This document shows, piece by piece, positions 61,515 to 64,000 of a DNA stretch of 64,000 nucleotides. Both the position numbers and the translations under genes were made by a program. The notes under the pieces were generated by a model that was not told where the DNA came from, searched no databases, and saw only the letters and a program-made list of their open reading frames with translations. This stretch comes from Haliclona indistincta. Its lineage: Eukaryota; Porifera; Demospongiae; Haplosclerida; Chalinidae. Location of the stretch: NCBI GenBank assembly GCA_964017065.1, contig OZ024784.1, forward strand, positions 5,003,152 through 5,067,151, read 5' to 3'. Numbering within the stretch: the stretch's first letter is position 1; each line of letters starts with the position of its first letter.

Positions 61515-63965
61515 ATGGGAGTTCCTGCTTTCTTCCGTTGGCTCTCCAAGAAATATCCATCTATCATCATCTCATGCGTAGAAGACAAGGTAATGAATTA
61601 CATACTGAGGGTTTTCCAGACTGGTTGATGTGCTTTGGCAGGCTAGGCGGGTTTCTGGTCAGTCCATTCCTGTGGATGCTACTCAAGCTAATCCCAATGG
61701 CGTCGAGTTTGACAATCTGTACCTTGATATGAATGGTATCATTCATCCATGCTGCCATCCTGAGGACAAGTGAGAACAGATGTGTGTCATCTTAACTCAC
61801 TTCTTTCTTATCCAGACCTGCTCCAAAAGATGAAGATGAGATGATGGTAGCCATATTTGAGTATATTGACAGAATATTTAATATCGTTCGTCCTCGAAGA
61901 CTGCTCTACATGGCTATCGATGGAGTGGTTAGCCTCAAGCATGTAAACACCAGTGTTCATAATATGTGCTCTATTCTATAATCAAGGCTCCAAGAGCTAA
62001 GATGAACCAACAACGATCACGAAGATTTAGAGCTGCCAAGGAAAGTGTGTGAGTGGATTTTGCAACAGCATGTGTTAATGGCTATAGCAGCATGTGTCAC
62101 ATGTCTTATCATGTCATGTAGAGACAAACATAATGAGATCAGTCAAGCTAAAGCAGAGCTAAGAGAGAAGGGTTTTAATGTTCCACCTGACAAGAAGTCT
62201 TACTTTGACAGCAACTGCATTACTCCTGTGAGCATGTGGTGTTTACATGGTAGCCATTCTGTCCATCTGTCTGTTAGGGCACACCTTTCATGGCTAGATT
62301 AGCTGTGTGCTTAGAGTATTATGTTCATGAGAGAATAAACAGCAATCCAGCATGGAAAGGAATCAAGGTGAAAAAATATGCTTGCATAACATAACAGGAG
62401 TCAATAATCGACCACACCTAGGAGTGTGAATCTCTCACGCTTTGATTAGATTTTCTGCCATCGAACTGTCACTAGTGTGTATATACTATTTTTAGCGCTT
62501 AAAGATGGCAGCTCAGCACTGAAGATAGAGAAATTGTCTATGATTAAAGAGCTGAGGAAGCATCTTGGCCTCTATTTTTAGCTCGATTTACTAGGCCGTC
62601 GTTGCCTTCGCCGATCTTCGTGAGCGCGGCTGTCTTCCGTTCAATCAGAGCTTCGTGTTATCATATCACTAGTCAGCTGTTTCTCAGAGAGTTCCATTCC
62701 TTACCTGAGATGTACAGTGGAACACATGAAGAGAATAGAAAAATGTGCTTTTGTTTTATATCTCAGAAATTAACTGGACTATTTCCATGTTGCATGTATG
62801 AAAATGATCCCTATCCTGACTGAATCTCATGAAGTATATGGCTTCTCATCACATGACATGCACATGACACAAAATGGCACTCTATGTGCATGTAGTAGAG
62901 TACTACTCATGTCTATGTAGCTTTGAGCAGCACCAGCCACAAAGTACAGTGAGAAAATGTTTTTTTTGCAACCAGTCTCAAAGTTAGGTAACTAAGTGCT
63001 GTCTCACAAGAGAGCTGCTTTTTGATGGCCATCTTGCTACTGCATGCACGTAAAAAGCGCCATTTTGTGTCATGTGCATGTCATGTGATGAGAAGCCATA
63101 TACTTCATGAGATTCAGTAAGGATAGGGGATCCTTTTCATACGTGCAACATGGAAATAGTCCTGTTCATTTCTGAGATGTGAAACAAAAATAATATCAAA
63201 AACACATTTTTCTTCTCTCTTCGTGTGTTCCACTGTATCAGTAGTTGTTACGGTTAGTGGCAACGATACAACACATAACTGAAGCGGAACATTTACCTGA
63301 CAGCTTAGCACAGCAGTTCCATGGATCCAGTTGTATGATCAAGCGATTAGCAGCTTTGACTCGATCAGATAGCCGAACCACGAACGTACAGGTGATCTAG
63401 TGACATCACAATTGTGGGTGGTTAGACTATCAGATGCTTTCATACAGTTGCTCTCAGGTTGCCTGATGTGTGCCATGCTCAAAAATTAGTATATCCGCTA
63501 GTGTGGGAGATTCACACTCCTCTTAATAGTTGCAGTCGATTATGGACTCCCGAACATAACTATTATACTGTATTGTCAGGTGATATTATCAGACGCTAGT
63601 GTCCCTGGTGAAGGAGAGCACAAGATAATGGACTACATCAGAAGGCAGAGAGGCAATCCTGATCATGATCCTAACACACATCACTGCCTCTATGGTGCTG
63701 ATGGTATGTGACGACACTAAGATAGATGGTAATACTCTCTTGTGCCTTCCAGCTGACCTCATCATGTTAGGCCTGTCCACTCATGAACCACACTTCACTA
63801 TACTAAGAGAAGAGTTCAACCCAAATCAAAACAAGCGTAAACCATGCGAGATATGCAACCAATATGGTGAGCAGTGTGTAGGGAAGTTATCACTACTGTA
63901 TACACTCTACTATAGGGCATGAGATGAAGGATTGTACTGGAGTTGCTAGAGAGAAACAGGGCCAG
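61515..63965 (+). CDS. XRN2: 5'-3' exoribonuclease 2 (XRN2/Rat1), N-terminal part, runs off the window
   Basis: Nuclear 5'-monophosphate exonuclease for transcription termination and RNA decay. Exons are 61515-61589, 61642-61769, 61816-61927, 61987-62048, 62122-62227, 62278-62367, 63580-63703, 63753-63866 and 63916-63965, all in phase. Start [20 protein letters not shown] is nearly identical to human XRN2. Catalytic acidic residues lie in [52 protein letters not shown] and [11 protein letters not shown]. The zinc-knuckle [14 protein letters not shown] follows, as in XRN2 and not XRN1. Exon 4 uses the GTGAGT at 62049. The coding region continues past 64000. Intron 6 (1.2 kb) is almost wholly a transposable element. 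Confidence 0.95.
62395..63552. mobile_element. Foldback-type nonautonomous DNA transposon in XRN2 intron 6
   Basis: Outer ends are inverted: CAGGAGTCAATAATCGAC at the left and the complement of CGGGAGTCCATAATCGAC at the right (16 of 18 match). AACATAA flanks both sides (62388-62394 and 63553-63559), fitting a 7-8 bp target duplication as in hAT elements. Nested inside is a much longer inverted pair, about 62712-62878 and 63059-63238, with a 180-bp spacer. No transposase frame is present. Confidence 0.75.
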
Positions 63966-64000
63966 GTATGACCTATAGTGTTCTAGCCTGACTATTTCCT

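Noticed and set aside
62602..62823. 73-codon frame in XRN2 intron 6
   Set aside because: It lies inside the foldback element and partly in its inverted arm; no protein similarity.

Overview
The window looks like nuclear DNA of a compact, intron-dense metazoan genome, most likely a demosponge. The organism is inferred from gene content and architecture, not proven. Genes are closely packed, introns are mostly 50-300 bp with GT-AG ends, many neighbours are head-to-head within 80-350 bp, and introns carry many small terminal-inverted-repeat elements. All spliced gene models were built by eye from exon phase and homology; exon ends are given where the reading frame closes.

Layout. 1-5195: no convincing gene, only simple repeats and a small MITE. 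5196-7965 (-): TMX1-like ER thioredoxin, head-to-head with CLASRP (8094-11602, +, 18 exons). 11873-27066: a cluster of six GT43 glucuronyltransferase genes (B3GAT family; copies 1-3 on -, copy 4 on +, copies 5-6 on -). It is interrupted by a two-exon MACPF-like gene (18011-19760, -) and an intronless TPR gene (20050-21696, -). 27148-29381 (+): PHF10-like SAY-domain protein without PHD fingers. 29810-31450 (+): YeeE/YedE-family sulfur-compound transporter with 10 exons. 31851-40015 (-): phospholipase C-beta. One intron of it holds an intronless opposite-strand ORF with a GIY-YIG-like nuclease fold (35400-36095, +). 40360-40554 (+): SMIM12. 41280-44135 (+): SWAP70/DEF6-like head joined to a docking-type tail. 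44583-54470 (-): dystrophin-family protein (spectrin-like rod, WW, EF-like, ZZ) whose coding start has no calponin-homology domains; a noncoding 5' exon is likely near 56.7-56.9 kb. 57191-61377 (-): VPS39, head-to-head with XRN2 (61515 to window end, +, incomplete).

Most genes are housekeeping: ER redox, splicing, chromatin, phosphoinositide signalling, HOPS tethering and RNA decay. The striking regional feature is the GT43 cluster. Copies 1-5 keep the DDD metal-binding motif and the catalytic Glu. Copy 6 has lost both and is probably a pseudoenzyme. Only copy 1 keeps both the His and the Arg of the C-terminal donor-binding motif. Other points are the nested GIY-YIG gene, a THAP-bearing transposon remnant split by a second element with a perfect 8-bp target duplication, and a large foldback element in an XRN2 intron.
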